A DNA stretch of 64,000 bases from Ifrita kowaldi (GCA_013398055.1 VZRS01000248.1:1-64000), one strand, 5' to 3'; positions 47,613 to 60,289 are shown, numbered from the stretch's first letter. The notes: generated from the letters alone by a model not told the origin. Numbers and translations are program-made.

Positions 47613-50600
47613 ATATAGTGATAAGTTCTAAAAACTGCAGGGCATAAGATGATATTTATTTATTGGAAGATATAAGGAGTTTTAAAGGGGACCCTTGGAA
47701 AATGTTTCATGTTATTGTTCTCTTCTAATTCAGCTGATCAAGTGTTTGTTTCATTTCTAGTCCATGGAGGAAAGGGAAATATATCTTTACTTGGTTCTCA
47801 CAGAATCATCCAGGAGTGTCTGCAGTAACTGAGTGCCTTAAATTGCAGCTGGGGGCTCTCCTGAGGGTTTCAGAGGTGCACAGGCAGGTCAGACCCTCCG
47901 TACTTGTTGATGTCCTGCTGATTTTCTCAAATAACAATTCTCCCCGTACCCTGTAAAACTTGTAATGTGCTAAATGAGGTATGTGCTAGGCTGGCTGTGA
48001 GCACCTCCAGCTCTTGTTCCTGAGGATCACCCCCACACAGCCACTGTGCCCAGCCCCAAACTCTCCAGCTCGATAAGCAGCAAAACAGTCTTGATCCAGC
48101 CAGCTCACAATGTGGTGTAATACACCTAAATATACCCATGCACTCCGTAGGGCTGACTGAGGCAGCACAAAATATTTCCACCAATAAACACCAATAACCA
48201 GGTGCCGAGTGTTAACTGCTGCCCTTGCTCATGGCAACGTGGACAGGCAGGCTGAGGACCAGTCGTGGCTCCAGTGCCCAGTGGGTCTGACTCAAGTCTG
48301 ACTAAAGGAAATCTGTTGGTGTTAATGTTATATAGAAATTAACACTTAGACACATTCCAGTAGTACATTGACGCCCACAACTTTTACTTGTGGTATCCAG
48401 CATTATTTCACAGTTGGAATAGTCATTTTATAAGCATGGTAGGGACTCTAGAAAATGTTTTGTCATTTCCTTTCCACTCAGCTTCTTCCCAGAGAAACAG
48501 GCATGCACAGAGCCCTGTTTATGATACCCACATTAATAATCAAATGTGCGTGTGTAGGTGTGAGGATTGCAAATAAACACATCTTAAAACAAGATCTATC
48601 TCCCTTCCCTGAACTGGCATGCTCCCAAATGAACGCAATTGTAAAATTCCCTCACGTTGAATTCGGATTTTTTTCATGTATAAAAGCTGATGACCTCACA
48701 AGCCCTCCACATGGAGTTAGGGGAGTGCTAAAACTCTCCAAGTATTTGGTGTGAGCTCTGAGCAAGACCCAATCCATGGGAAAGGCAGACACGGAATGGA
48801 CTCTTTGCCTGCGTGCTGGCCTTCCTTATACTGTCTAAAGATGTCTATAAATGAGTATGAAGAGCAGTGTTTTTCTGTATCTGTTCTCAATTTTTCTTTC
48901 TGCGGTTGACAGCCCTTGTGCGTGGCCAGTTGTTCTGTTTTCTGTCTCTCCAGCCCTGCTGTTTCTCTTGGATGGCCGTGTGAGGGTGTTTTCAGACGAG
49001 TCCTTGAGAAACAAGGATGAAAATTAAGGAGGAGCAAGCAGTGAGGCGCTCCCTCTAGTTTACAAGCTTTCATGATGCTGTGACCCAGGGCAACATCACC
49101 TTTTCAGTCAAAAAGCACAGAAAAAGCTGGAAGCAAATGTTGTCAGTCCTGGTTTGGGATTGACTCTAGGATGTAAGGGCACACTTTGGAGAAGGGTTCA
49201 GCCAAGAACTCTGCACTGTGTTGTATTTTCCTTCTTCTTGTGGAGCCCTCGTCACTGTTGTGAAACTTTCTTGGTTATGTGACCCCTGTGGCAAAGGGAC
49301 ATCTTTAGGTCACCCCTAGTCAGTGCTGGCAAGGAGCAGTGGCTGGGTCTGAAATTGGTCTTTCAGTACATGTTTTCTTCCTTCAGCTGGTTGAAATACT
49401 TGTAACTTTTTTGTTTTTAATAGAAAAATTGCATTTCTCATTGAAAAAAGCAGACCTCTAGAATATCTATTCTATGCACTGTGAAAAAGGACTCAAATCT
49501 GAATACTGTTGGATAAAAACAAAATCAAGATAAAAAAAGCTCTCCCTCCCTTTCTTTTCCTTATCATTATTAAAAAGAGATTAAAAAAAGAAACCATTAT
49601 GAGATAAATTTAAAATAATGTGTTTTCTGGGGAGAAAATAGAATAGATGGATGACTTTCAGCCTAATTTAGTAACTGCCACTCAAGATACAACTTGGAAA
49701 GAACTTTCTGAAGCTGGAAAGTTATTGTAATGACATTTGTGACTGGGGAAGCATATGATTTTCTTTTGTGCTTTGATTAATAGTCTCTATTACATTAGGC
49801 AGCTTAAAAACTGAAGGAACATTTTATCAGTGTTGTTCTGCCATTCCTTTAATGAAAACCAACCTCCTTTTGTAAAATGAAAAAGCACATTGGCCAGCGA
49901 AGGACTCTGGGCATTTTCTGACCTGTCTGATGCAAAGTTGAATGTGGGAACTCTCCTCTGTGCAATCAGACGTGTGTGCACACAGCTAAACCTGAGGCAA
50001 CACATATCTGGGAGAAGGGAGACGTGTTTCTGGGGGTGAATGTAAAACATTTCTCTATGTTTTATTCCTTTTTGCAGGAGTTATGAAGCAGGGCGTGATT
50101 GTGTGTAAGCAACTCGGGCAAAGCAAACGAAAGGAAGAGCAAACAAAGAGGAGAACGTGAGGGAATTTCATCAGAGAGTTTGCTTGCAGCCTGAGAGAGT
50201 TGCTAGCACAGGTCTAGGAGATGAAATAAGATTTAGCATAAGAGAAACCTGTCTCTCAATTGTATCCAAGCCCCCCAGGAGACTCAAAGGCACAGGAATC
50301 TGCACATGGGTCTCTACATCTGGAAGAGAACATGGGGCAATGAATTATTCATGGATTATCTACTTGTGCTCAGGAATTTCTCTTTATTCATAGTTCAGGA
50401 GCAGCAAAAGAAAAAAGTGATAAAAACTTGTATCACACCTGCCTTTTAATTTAGAAAGGTATTACTTGTACAGCTGTGGGCAAAGTCATCTGGACACAAT
50501 GGCAGGGTTTGCAGGATGACATCTTGAATCATGGCAGGATTTTATTCCACTCTTTAGGCAATCTGAAATAGGGCAGAGAAAATCTCTGGGAAAAAGACAA

Positions 50601-53600
50601 ATGTCTGGTAATGGAAAAATAGCCCCACAATTTTCCAAACATTTGTAAATTATGTGCAGCTTCAAGTCCTCGAAGAGCTGAAAAAGGGTTCTGAAAGATG
50701 CATTTGCAGGGCTCTCCAGGAATTGCCAGTGCCTTTGCTTTAATTTGGAGTTGAATTAATCTTAGTCTTCCAGGCTGATAAATGTAGAAAGTCCTCTGAG
50801 AAATCAATTGAATGTTTAGTATCCTTGCAACATCTTAATGTAGATGAGAGGGGAAGATTTGTGCTGACTAAGACAGAGTTGGCTGTAAGGGAAGAGGGCG
50901 AGGAATTATTTTCCATGTTCCTGCTAAAATAATTCCCAGTGCAATGGACTTTTTGCAAAAATTCTCTCCACCCTTCCCAGCCGATTGCTATGCCCATGAA
51001 ACCAAACTCATCCAAACTTATTCCTCTGCAAACCATGCTTTAAGATATTACTTGGGAATTGAGGGCCCAAAGGTCCTATGTGGCCTGAGGAAATGGCCCT
51101 TCCAGAACCGTGTGTTTTAATAATGAGGAATTTTGGAGACTAACTTCTCTCCAGTTTGTAGCCAGTTTTGTCTCCTGTGCTGTTGCACAGATTTGCCTCT
51201 TAGCTCAACAGGCCATTTCCTTTGCCAGGGCTTCTTCCCTCCTGCCCTCTCTCCTACACTGCATTAATAGAAAGCAACCTCATTACTCAATCTGCCTGGG
51301 GACACATGCTCTTCAGTTTTCTATTTCTCCATTAGCAGAAAGGATCATGCTTTAACTTCCAAAGGTATGGAACTGCTGTTCAGCCTAGAAGAGCTCTCCC
51401 AAACGAGCCAAGACTTTTATAAATTCAGGCTGCAGATATGCTCATTGTGTTTCTCCGAGGCATATTGATTGTTGGCATGGTTAGAAACACCATCTTTTGC
51501 TTTATTTTAACAGCTCCTGGGCTCATACAAGGGAGTGACACAAACTGTTCTCAGCTGAAACCAGACATACTGAGTTAGAACAAACTAGTAATTTAAATGT
51601 TCATTAACCAGAGTCCCATCTTTGGTTAACAGCTGGGAAAAAGCCCAGGAGTAAACGAGCTATTGGACCTGAACTTGTACCTTGTGATGGTGCTTAGCTT
51701 GGATTGCCTGCTCACTTCCTGAATCCCTGTAAAACCTAATGCAGGAAAGGTTTTGGTTTTAGCAGGACAAGGTATAACACAGGCTCTTCAAGGAGTCTGT
51801 GGCTCGTGTTACCTCCCCCCTAAAACTTCTCACACGTCTTTATTCATGTTTTCATCCCTGGTAGAGCTCCCTGCATCTCTGTGTGAAAGGCAGAGCTGTG
51901 AGAGGCTGGTTTTCCATTGTGCATGTAACATAACCTTACAGGTTCAGGCTTGGGCAGGAATATACACCCATGTTTATTCAAACCCTGCCTGTCTTGGAGG
52001 AAGATATCTTTGGAGGGAAGTGATCTCATCTCAGGCTTCAGGCAGCACAAAACCTTTTCCAAACATCACAAATGACCTGTAGTGTCCAGCAGAGGGAAAC
52101 TCTGCTGGCTGGTTGAACATTACCTGGCCTGGTGGGTCTCCTTGGCTTAGGGTACTCAGGTAGGTGATGGCAAGGGAAAACACCTTTCTGATGGAGAGGC
52201 TGCCAAGCTGACAGATATTTCTGGGAGCAGTTTGACAGAAGGCAGTAGTGCTGGCAATACTACCCATACTACCCCTACACGCTTCCCCAGTTGGGGAAAT
52301 CGGCTTTGGGCTGGGGAGTGGTTGGAAAAGTCACATCCATGTTATATAGCCCCTAAAGAGGTCTTGTGGATTCAGTGGGCAATCAAGGGGAAGGAAGGCA
52401 GATGTTCAGTCTTACCTTGCAGCACAAACCACCCTGAGCTTTTCTAAATTAACTGGCAAAGGCTGATCTGCCTCAGCCGATGTCAAAGTGCAGATTGGAT
52501 TTTCTGAATGTTTCTGCTCAGCACAAATCAAAAGCACCGTTCCATGCCAATGCTCTCACTAAAAGTGACACTTTAAAAGGTCATGACTGTGGAGTTTGTG
52601 TTCGTTTCAATTTATCAGTCTTGTAAAATTGTTGCATTCTTCTCTTCTCCCTGCTAGACAGGCTATGGATTTGCTATTCCTTTTATTCCTTTTCTTTTTT
52701 TGTCCATCAACTCCTAATAAGGCATTGAAAAAATCCAAAGCAGATGACTGAACAAGAGCCATTCTTGGCTCTGGGTTTTCTGTCTTTACTCTCTACCCTG
52801 GTTGAGAAGAAAATCCTTGAGCTGGTGCATTGGGAACTGGATTTTCTGGTGCTTCTGGTAGAGATTAGAGATCCAGACTAGGAGTAAGAGTAGAGTGATT
52901 TCAGGATCAGGACTGGGCCTTGGTCTTTACTTACTCTCATATGTTGAAATGTGCGGGAAAAATGGTTCCTCATTGTTGGCACCTTCTTTTCGAGGGGAGT
53001 TTGCTCCTGCAGGAATCCTCCGCTGGGTGTCAGCTGAAAAACCAGGTACTGCTGGAAAAGGAGGACATTTGGGTTCAGGAGGGGCATCATTATTGCACAC
53101 AAGTTGTTTTGCTGTTGGGAAGGTCAAGGAAAGACACGACTTAAGGAAGGGTTGGTTTATTCTCTGCTTTGGAATTGTTGCTCTCTGCTGCGTGAAAGTT
53201 ATTGGCTTCACTGTGGCTTTTCCTGGTGGGGGATTGAAGGGTGGGCTTGTTGCTTGAGATGCAGGTTATGTTTCTTCCTGTCCTCTGCATCTCTGAACCG
53301 CCTTTCCTGGGAACTGGGCTCTCACTTAGATTCAGGACCATAAGTAGGTGCTGCACAAAGCTCTACAAAAGGGCTGTGTCACCCATAAACTCATGAACAC
53401 AAGGGATGGAGAGAGGGCTGGAGGATAGAGGAGCATCTGGGAAAAATGTGTCTGTGAAGAGAGGCCATATCTGGCCTGCCCTGACCCCTCTGGCTCTGGG
53501 TCAGCGTAGGCCCACCAGGAGAAGGGCACAGCATTTTAACCCCCATCCCTGTCTTTGTTAGCCCACACAGATCAGGTTTGCTGTACTGTGAAAAAAGGGC

Positions 53601-55179
53601 TTGAACCACACCCTAAGGTACGGTGCTGAGTGCCTGACAAGGTCCCTTGTTCTCACTCCTTGTGCTCCAAGGCACAAAAATAGCAAAATGGAGAGTTAAT
53701 ACGTGAACAACAGAGGGAAGGAGGGCAGCAAGGTCACGTTTCAAGGAGATGTGGATGTGGCTGATGTTTCTCTCCCTGTTGTCTCCGTGTGTTTGTGCTG
53801 TGCAGACAAACAGGTTGGTCAGCACGAGCCAGAGCAGCTGAACTCAAACCAAAGGCTAAATTAAACTAAGATGTCTTCGCTCTCTGGAACCCTAAATAAT
53901 GTCAGGTTCCCAGATCACAACTGAAGTGTAAAAGAAGGCCAGAACAACAGTATTTAGAAGCCAAAATTTCCTTCTTGTTGGTTGTGGCTAATCCAAGGTG
54001 GACTGAACTGGGTTCAGCTTGCCAAAGGCCTTCATCCCCAGCTGTAAAGCACTGACCAAACACCAGTCAGAGGAAGTTTCTATTTTCAGTTTTAAAGGGA
54101 GGGGTAACACATGGGAAGGCATCCTTTGACTTCACGAAGGATTGTTGAGGGCCAGGGAGGCAGCACCTGCCATAACTTCATTATGATGAGAACTGGGAAG
54201 GACCATTGTAGCATTTTAGAGATTCAAAAGTGGATCAGATTCCTTTTCCTTGGAGGAAAGGATTAGAAGACTCTTGGATTTCTAAATACACCGGGACAAA
54301 TGATGAACTGAAACAGATCTTGCCAGTTATTTTTTTTAGTAGTAAACTAAAGAAAGCATAAAGACAAAATACTACTGATTCCTTGTAGCAAGCCATGCAG
54401 AAAGTGTCAAACACTGAAACGTTTGAAAAAGTAAAGCATGTAAATAGATGCTTTTATGCACATGCTTGGTTGTTCCCGAGCAATGCTGGGGATATGAACT
54501 ATTGTGCTACTTACCTTCTTACCCTTAACCTGAAAAAGTGCAGGTTTGGATATGTACTTCACCTGTTTATAGAGCACTAATTCAACCCTCCTTACTCTAC
54601 CCTAGGGAAACATCCATTGGTTGAGTGCTGAAAGAGGTGAAAAGAAAGCTGTGTTTAGTGTTTTGCCAGGGTTTTTTTTCCCCAATCCATTCTCCAGCTG
54701 ATTTGTTTGTGCAGACCTTGGCTGGTGTTTGTGTAGAGGTGGAAAGTAAAGCCTGCAGTCAATGGCTGAATCTCCAAGCACTGAAGTGACTCCTGTGCTG
54801 AGCTGTTGCGTTCTTTGCTGTTCCGAGGGGATAAATCTCACTTCAGGGACAGGGACTCGCTCTGAGGGAAGTCTGCGGCAAAGGTTCGGCTCTCAACAGC
54901 GTTGAGCTGAGCGTGAGAGGCTTTCATCTCCTAATGCAGAGACCCCAGAAAACTTCCCTGCATGCTGGCAAGGGTTTTGTTTTGGTTACCTTTTTTCCCC
55001 ATTTATCTTTCTTTTTGCCTTGCCAGATTTCATTAGTTGTTGAGGAGTCATTGAGGCTTGATTGCTTGTGCTGCTCTGAGCCCCTTCCTGGGAGATTAGT
55101 GGGAGCTTTCACGAGCTGTTCCCAGGGCAATATTTTGGGTGCTACACTGTGATTTGCCTCAGTGGTCCAAACTGTGCAG

Positions 55180-55330
55180 CTTTTAATTAATGAGAAGACT
55201 GTGAGAAGAAGACTGGCTGATAGAAAGATTGCTGGTGAGCAGCGATCTCACAGAAGTATTTATTTGTTTATAGTCCTAGAGTGATGCAATTCTTAATAGC
55301 AAGGCCCAGATTACCCATTTTAGGTGGTGA
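55180..55330. promoter_or_regulatory. Candidate conserved noncoding element
   Basis: The segment contains 'cttttaattaatgag', 'ctgatagaaagattgc', 'tatttatttgtttatag' (forkhead-like) and 'caattcttaatagc', with one retained CpG in 'agcagcgatctc'. It is non-repetitive and lies between ordinary AT-rich flanks. The call rests on motif variety only. Confidence 0.27.
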
Positions 55331-55557
55331 AAGAAAGCAGGGTTTAGATTCAAAATTCCCTGATGGAGCTGAAGTGAGGGAGGCAATTGGTCTGATTCCC
55401 AGGTTCTCTCCTACCCCAGAGGCAGCCTGTGCTCATGAAGCCTCTCTGCATTTACTTTGAGAAGGCAGACCAGAGGAGTTAAAACTGCAGGAACCTGAAA
55501 TAATGAATTGATTTGATTAATTTGGCCAAGTGTTGAGAATGTGGCACTGATCTCAGA

Positions 55558-55608
55558 TGAAAAAAACCAAAAAGGAGAGGAAAAGAAAAGAAAATAAAAA
55601 GAAAAAAC
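55558..55608 (+). repeat. Purine-rich (GAAAA)-like low-complexity tract
   Basis: About 50 bases are nearly all A and G (GAAAA, GAGAGG, AAAATAAAAAG units) with only a few C or T. It is a simple sequence and any frame through it is an artefact. Confidence 0.85.
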
Positions 55609-56629
55609 ATGTTAACATGCTGGCAAGGGAAAAATCCATCTGCAGAGTGGATATATTTAGCTCATATTCTCTATATTAGGACCTTCTCAGATTTTGAATC
55701 TTAATGTCTGCTTTACCAAAGAGGATCGCATCCTGCAAAGCTGGATTGCAGGAAAGCAACACTTCTCCTCGCTGCCAGGCTATTATCACAGATGATGTTA
55801 AAAAAGAAACCACTGATTCATCTGCAGTGACTGCCAGGAACTCATGCAAGCCCCACAAATCATGCTGCTGGGCAGACTACACTTCCAAAAGCAGCTATTA
55901 GAAGTGTCGGCTGTTTTTTTGCTCTCTGAGTTAAGAATCGATTGGGAAATGGCAAAGAATATTCAATGCTTTCAGAAGTTGCTTTCTGATTAATTTCTCT
56001 CTGAATCCAGCTGTCTCCCTAGAGTCTTGCTTTTGAACTTACAATGTATATTTATTTTTATAATCTGCTTTTCACCTGAAAAGAATAATAATCCCCATTT
56101 ATTTTAAGCTTGGCTGAACATGCACTGGATTCAGAAATTAATTTCTCCCTGCTCTTACCAGTTAAGCTTTGAAGGATAGATCCTCAGCTGCTATAAATTG
56201 TTTAGCTTCATGGAAGGGTATTGCCTGGTGTCTTTAACCTCTGGAAGTGAATCTCAGCTTGGAAACCATGTGAAAATTGATTTTACTTGTCATGTCATTA
56301 TCTTCATTTGGGTAAATGGTGTAACCGATGAGCTTTCAGCTCAGTCCTGCGAGGCTCTGAGCACACCCAGGGACAGGGCAAGCACCTGCCAGTGAAGTGT
56401 TTTAGAGCCAAGGTGAGGGTGCTTAGCATCCTCCAGGGAAATACTTTGTACCTCACCTTTTGGGCTCTGCTCTGGCACCGTTTCAGCTCTGCCAGACTCA
56501 GACCTTTGTATCTCAGACATCCACCCTGCAAAACTCAGGTGCTGAACTTTAAAATTCTGAGATGATTAAAAAATAACCCCTGGATTGGCTTGCATTTCAC
56601 ATTCTGGCTATGAAGCCTGGAGGGATGTT

Positions 56630-56663
56630 CTGATAACAATTAAAACTATTTTTAATTTATCAG
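56630..56663. repeat. Imperfect 14-bp inverted repeat with GATA/ATTA words
   Basis: The left arm is CTGATA (56630-56635), a two-base AC bulge, then AATTAAAA (56638-56645). After the loop CTAT, the right arm TTTTAATTTATCAG (56650-56663) pairs with it fully. Each arm holds a GATA-type and a homeodomain-type word. Short stem length argues against a microRNA; a protein-binding or chance palindrome is more likely. Confidence 0.8.
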
Positions 56664-57075
56664 TTCAGGTTGTTACTTAGGCTCTCAACTCCATCAAACT
56701 TTGTGTGAAGCAGCAAAAGCCCTTTTCAGGATTTAGCTCTGTATCTGGTGGATTTGGAAGAGGACAGCCTTCAGACAGCAGTTTGGGACTGAGCTACTTC
56801 TGCAGGTCTATGGAGCAGAGAGTGCACTGAGACTTTTGCCAGGGTATTTGCTCCAGATCAGGCAGTAATCTGTGGGGCTGATATAACCTTTGCAATTGAA
56901 AACATCTCTCTTGATAAAGGAAGAACCTCTAAAATTGGATTTGAAGGCCATTTAATAAACCAAGTCTAAGAAAAAAATAAGTGCAAAGGATTTTATAGTT
57001 AGGGATTTTTTTCTGGTCAGGCAGCAGCAAATGTGGAACAGGGCTCAGAGCTCTCAAAGCTGCTTCTGTAGCCTG

Positions 57076-57240
57076 TGAAATCATAAAAACTACACTGGAA
57101 AGGACTTTGCAAGGGTTTTTTGCTCCATCCCTCTGGCTGCAGGCAGGATGTCAAACCTGCTGTTAGAAATTGCCGATGATGATGGTTCCATACCCTCCTC
57201 TGGCAATTTATTTTAGTGCTTTAACTGGCCCTGCAGGTCA
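57076..57240 (-). mobile_element. Old, diverged CR1 LINE 3'-end fragment, reverse strand
   Basis: Read on the reverse strand this resembles an older CR1 subfamily, different from the other copies. Plus-strand landmarks, in order, are 'aatcataaaaactacactgg', 'ggaaaggactttgcaagg', 'ccatccctctggctgcagg', 'gtcaaacctgctgttagaaa', 'gatgatggttccat' and 'ctggcaatttattttagtgc' leading into 'tttaactggccc'. These match the expected inverted CR1 layout (tail, 'ccatccccctg', 'aacctgttctta', 'gatggtgattcca', 'ggcaatttattccagtgctt'). It is strongly diverged, without intact octamers, and is probably among the oldest insertions in the window. Boundaries are approximate. Confidence 0.8.
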
Positions 57241-58274
57241 CACACTCACCCCGGTCTTAAATCACGGTGCTGCCGGTGATGGGCCCTGAGAGGAAGCATT
57301 TGGTGCAGGAGGGGAAAGCACCACACAGTCTGGCGTGTTGCTGCAAAATGCTGCCGACGTGGATAAATTGGCATCTCTGCCTAGCTCTGCCAGCTCTGGA
57401 GTTAAGGAGCTGGCCCTGCCTGCCCGGCGTATTGCAGGGTAATTTATTAACATCTAATGGACTCTCTCATTTCTTCCTGTCTCCTTGTGAAAAGCAAAGG
57501 GTATTTCTTTTCCTTCCCCTTCCTCTACCTATTCTCCAAAATGCTAAAGCATCTGGTTGCCTCCAAGCAAGGACAAACTACAAACACCTGGGTGTTGGGG
57601 GCTTCTTCTCCCTCCCTCCTGAGCTCTGCAGCTGCAGGACAGACCGTTCTGAGGCTGTGAACGGCACCTTCTCCCCGTGGCTGCCCTTCGATCAGAAACA
57701 GCCTCTGGCTCTCCTCACTTGATTTAAAGGGTCCTTACTCTGGGGCTGACCTGATTACCTCATGATGAAGTGATGTGGGGCCACGACACCGAGGCATGAT
57801 GTCATGGGCCTTGCCATGTCACCAGAAGAAATACAAGCTTCCTGGTGCTGGCACTGTATTACAAGGTGATTTTTGTTCCCTGTGTGCTGATTTAAGGGTA
57901 GGTAGTGCACTTATCCCATTCATTCCTCCCCACTGAGACCACCACGACCACTAATTCTGCTGGGAACCTCGATGCAGCGTGGGTATTGGCAGCCATGTGG
58001 GGGTGGGAGGTCTGGATGTGCCTTAAATGAAGGTGCTGGCTGTGCACAAACCCCTGCTCATCCAGCAGTTCTGTGCTGCTCCCAGACTCCTAATTAGATT
58101 GAAGCCTGAAGTCTCTGGATATCATCCCATACCTTTATTTGAAATGATTTATCACGCCATCTGAATCAATCCCCGCAGAGAGACATTACGAGGTTTTGTT
58201 TAAGATGCTGTACACACCCTGTCCAGCACAGAAAATGTTCCTGGCTACATGATAACGTAAGATTTGGAAACAGA
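57241..58274. other. Mildly CpG-richer noncoding interval
   Basis: Between about 57,250 and 57,790 there are roughly fourteen CpGs, more than elsewhere in the window, but too sparse for a CpG island. A 151-codon frame (57,267-57,722) has no domain and conflicts with a 67-codon frame in another register. No promoter elements or repeat family could be recognised. Confidence 0.5.
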
Positions 58275-58309
58275 CAGGAAAGGCAGGAATCTTTTCCTGC
58301 CTTTTCCTG
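58275..58309. repeat. 15-bp inverted repeat with one bulge, 4-base loop
   Basis: The left arm CAGGAAAGGCAGGAA (58275-58289) pairs with TTCCTGCCTTTTCCTG (58294-58309) around a TCTT loop, leaving one unpaired T. The right side also contains CTTTTCCTGC twice in tandem (58291-58300, 58301-58310), so the hairpin may have arisen by local duplication and inversion. Flanks do not extend the stem, so it is much shorter than a microRNA precursor. Confidence 0.85.
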
Positions 58310-58679
58310 CACACCAGCCATGCTTTCAGTGGAGAGCAGCCTGACAGGCCTTTGTCTCCCTGGATGGACACATCTCCTGGGGATGATGATTTTATCTCTC
58401 TTACCCCCATCCCTGATGAAGTGCTTGCTGTGCTCCCTGCTGCTCAGAACCTGACTCTGGCTCCATTAGGGATCACACCAAAATCCTCAAGAGTTCAGAA
58501 TTCCGGGTATGAGGCAAGAAGAGTACAATTGCACGAGGAGGCACAAGGAGCCATTTCTGACACAAAAAATACCCCACTACAATTTACATCTTGTGTGTTT
58601 CCCTAGTGAGCAGAGCAGGATTTTTGTTCCTGATTTCACTGGAAAAATTGGGATCTGGAATGAAAGGTGACACAATGTG
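58310..58679. other. Noncoding interval, no gene seen
   Basis: An 84-codon frame at 58,352-58,606 has no recognised domain and no start context or splice border that would support it. No repeats were recognised. Confidence 0.5.
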
Positions 58680-58910
58680 CTGCCCAGGTCTATTACTGTC
58701 AGTTGTCCTGAGCTGGTAGATAATTCATGGCAAGTAATTTATATAGCACTTTTACTTATCCTGCCCTTTATCTCATCTGTGGTCAATTTGTTGGAAGTCC
58801 TTCTAATTAGAGTTGTCTTTGCCAATCACAGGGTTTATTTGTATTAGCTCATTGGCTAAATGTAGCTCTTACAAGGCATTAATGATATATAACTGTTATG
58901 AGAATAGGAA
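58680..58910. promoter_or_regulatory. Candidate conserved noncoding element
   Basis: This is non-repetitive sequence with 'gtagataattcatgg', 'caagtaatttatatagc', 'ccttctaattagag', 'gccaatcacaggg', 'tagctcattggct' and 'ggcattaatgatatataac'. That gives several homeodomain cores plus CCAAT-like words in both orientations within 200 bases. No frame is open across it. Suggestive texture only. Confidence 0.35.
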
Positions 58911-60228
58911 GAACTCCTTTCAACTGGAAATAATTTTTGCATTATTTAAGAAAAATGGAAGTCAGATTAAAAAAAGATATTTTTTTTACTGAAATTGATT
59001 TCTTTTTAATTTCAAAGTCTTTAAAAGATCCGCTATATAAAACTGAAGCAAAAAAACCTAAGTGCAGCTGAAAGCCAGTGTTTTTATTCTCTAAATGCTA
59101 AAAATAAACATTGTTATTCCCCACCACTGCTACCCATTTTTCTGACAAAGTGATTTCACATTAATCAGTCCAAACTTGTGAAATGTTTTGGATGGAAAAA
59201 GAAAAAAAGAGTCAAGTCTGTAAAATATTTCCTAGCTCTGTACATGATGATAAATTTGAAAACCATTTTCCTGAAGGATAGCAACATTATCCTTAAATGC
59301 CTTTGTTCCTTCCAGGGACCTCATTTGCTGGAGTGTTTGCACAAAAGGAAGCACAAAAGAGAGGTGAACAAAGGGGAAGTGGTTGAAAGATTGGAGTGAA
59401 TTGGAATATCCCAGACAGCAAATGGAGGGCAAGAGGGAAAAGACAGATAACAGTGCCACCAAGCTTATGAGTGGATCTGTTCAGCCCTCGCCTGCGCTGG
59501 GGAAGGAGCTGCTTTGATGTTTCTTTTCCCTGGTAAAATCAGCTGATGAGTCGTGGGTGGGTAAATGAGAAATACAACAGTATTTCCTTGTTGTGCTGGG
59601 TATCCAGGTGAATACTGGCTCAGAGCTACAGCCTTAGAGCAAATCCTGCAAAGATTTACCTCATGTCTGTTTTGTGAGCAGTAGGTTTGGTTTCTGGGTG
59701 CTAACACAGGTCTTTGCCCACCAGGTTTCATGCAGATTCCAGCCCTTGGGAGTCCAGGTGTGGCTACTGCAGGGCTAAGTTTCAAAATCACTGTGGAGAG
59801 CAGCCTTGTTTCAGTCATCTGGGGATCTGCCTGCCCAGATTATCCAGGTAATCCATGCAATGTGAGATTAGCATCCAGACTTTGAGAAAAAATTTGGGTG
59901 TGTGCTTTATTTATACTTATTTCCCTACTGATCGACTCCTCTCTACCAAAATACCCTCCAGCAGGTAACTTTGAGCCTGATTTTCTTCTCTTCATTTCTG
60001 CCATGCTTAATAATTTAATCTCAGAGGGAGTTTTGCCTCAGCAAAATGTGTGGGGGACCAACACTGCCTGCCCAAATTGCAATTATGCAGATCTGCCTGC
60101 TAGGGAGGAGAGCTGAGTATTTTCCTTTCTGCAGCATCCTCCTGCCACCTGGTCCCACTGTTCCAGACAAAACCATTCCAGAAAAAACACACGTGCCTGT
60201 GCTTTTCATTCTGGGAACTGACTGCTTT
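58911..60228. other. Noncoding interval with A/T runs
   Basis: A and T homopolymer patches occur at 58,968-58,988 and near 59,198-59,211. Frames of 60-117 codons overlap on both strands without domains. No mobile element is recognised. Confidence 0.55.
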
Positions 60229-60258
60229 CCCCTCTCCTCCCCCCTCCCCACCTCGCCC
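60229..60258 (-). other. G-quadruplex-capable tract (C-rich on plus strand)
   Basis: Plus-strand C runs at 60229-60232, 60239-60244, 60246-60249 and 60256-60258 give four G runs on the reverse strand with loops of 6, 1 and 6 bases, meeting the standard G3+N1-7 pattern. It lies immediately upstream (plus sense) of an enhancer-like block at 60,290-60,440. Structure formation is inferred, not shown. Confidence 0.7.
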
Positions 60259-60289
60259 TCATTTCTCTCTCTGCTGAATGTCAGAGTAT

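Larger units (their letters stand above)
47476..57075. other. Noncoding interval, no gene seen
   Basis: No gene is supported in this 9.6 kb. A 9-bp perfect palindrome (47592-47612) and a GA-rich low-complexity tract (55,558-55,608) are listed separately. The 52,880-53,360 stretch has overlapping frames of up to 120 codons on both strands with no domain. A possible splice-acceptor-like sequence at about 50,060-50,077 has no convincing exon behind it. Confidence 0.55.

Noticed and set aside
47800..47820. 'cacagaatcatccaggag' resembling an inverted CR1 tail
   Set aside because: No CR1 body sequence follows in either direction.
50056..50160. 'ttttattcctttttgcag' acceptor-like sequence followed by about 27 open codons
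   Set aside because: Ends in a stop without domain or polyadenylation context; could be a noncoding exon but only RNA data could show it.
57267..57722. 151-codon frame in a mildly CpG-richer stretch
   Set aside because: A second frame is open in the same DNA, no domain is recognisable, and CpG density is too low for an island promoter.
57250..57790. Possible CpG island
   Set aside because: Roughly fourteen CpGs in 540 bases, below usual island density.
58275..58309. Possible microRNA precursor
   Set aside because: Stem of about 15 bp does not extend into the flanks; precursors need roughly 30 bp or more.
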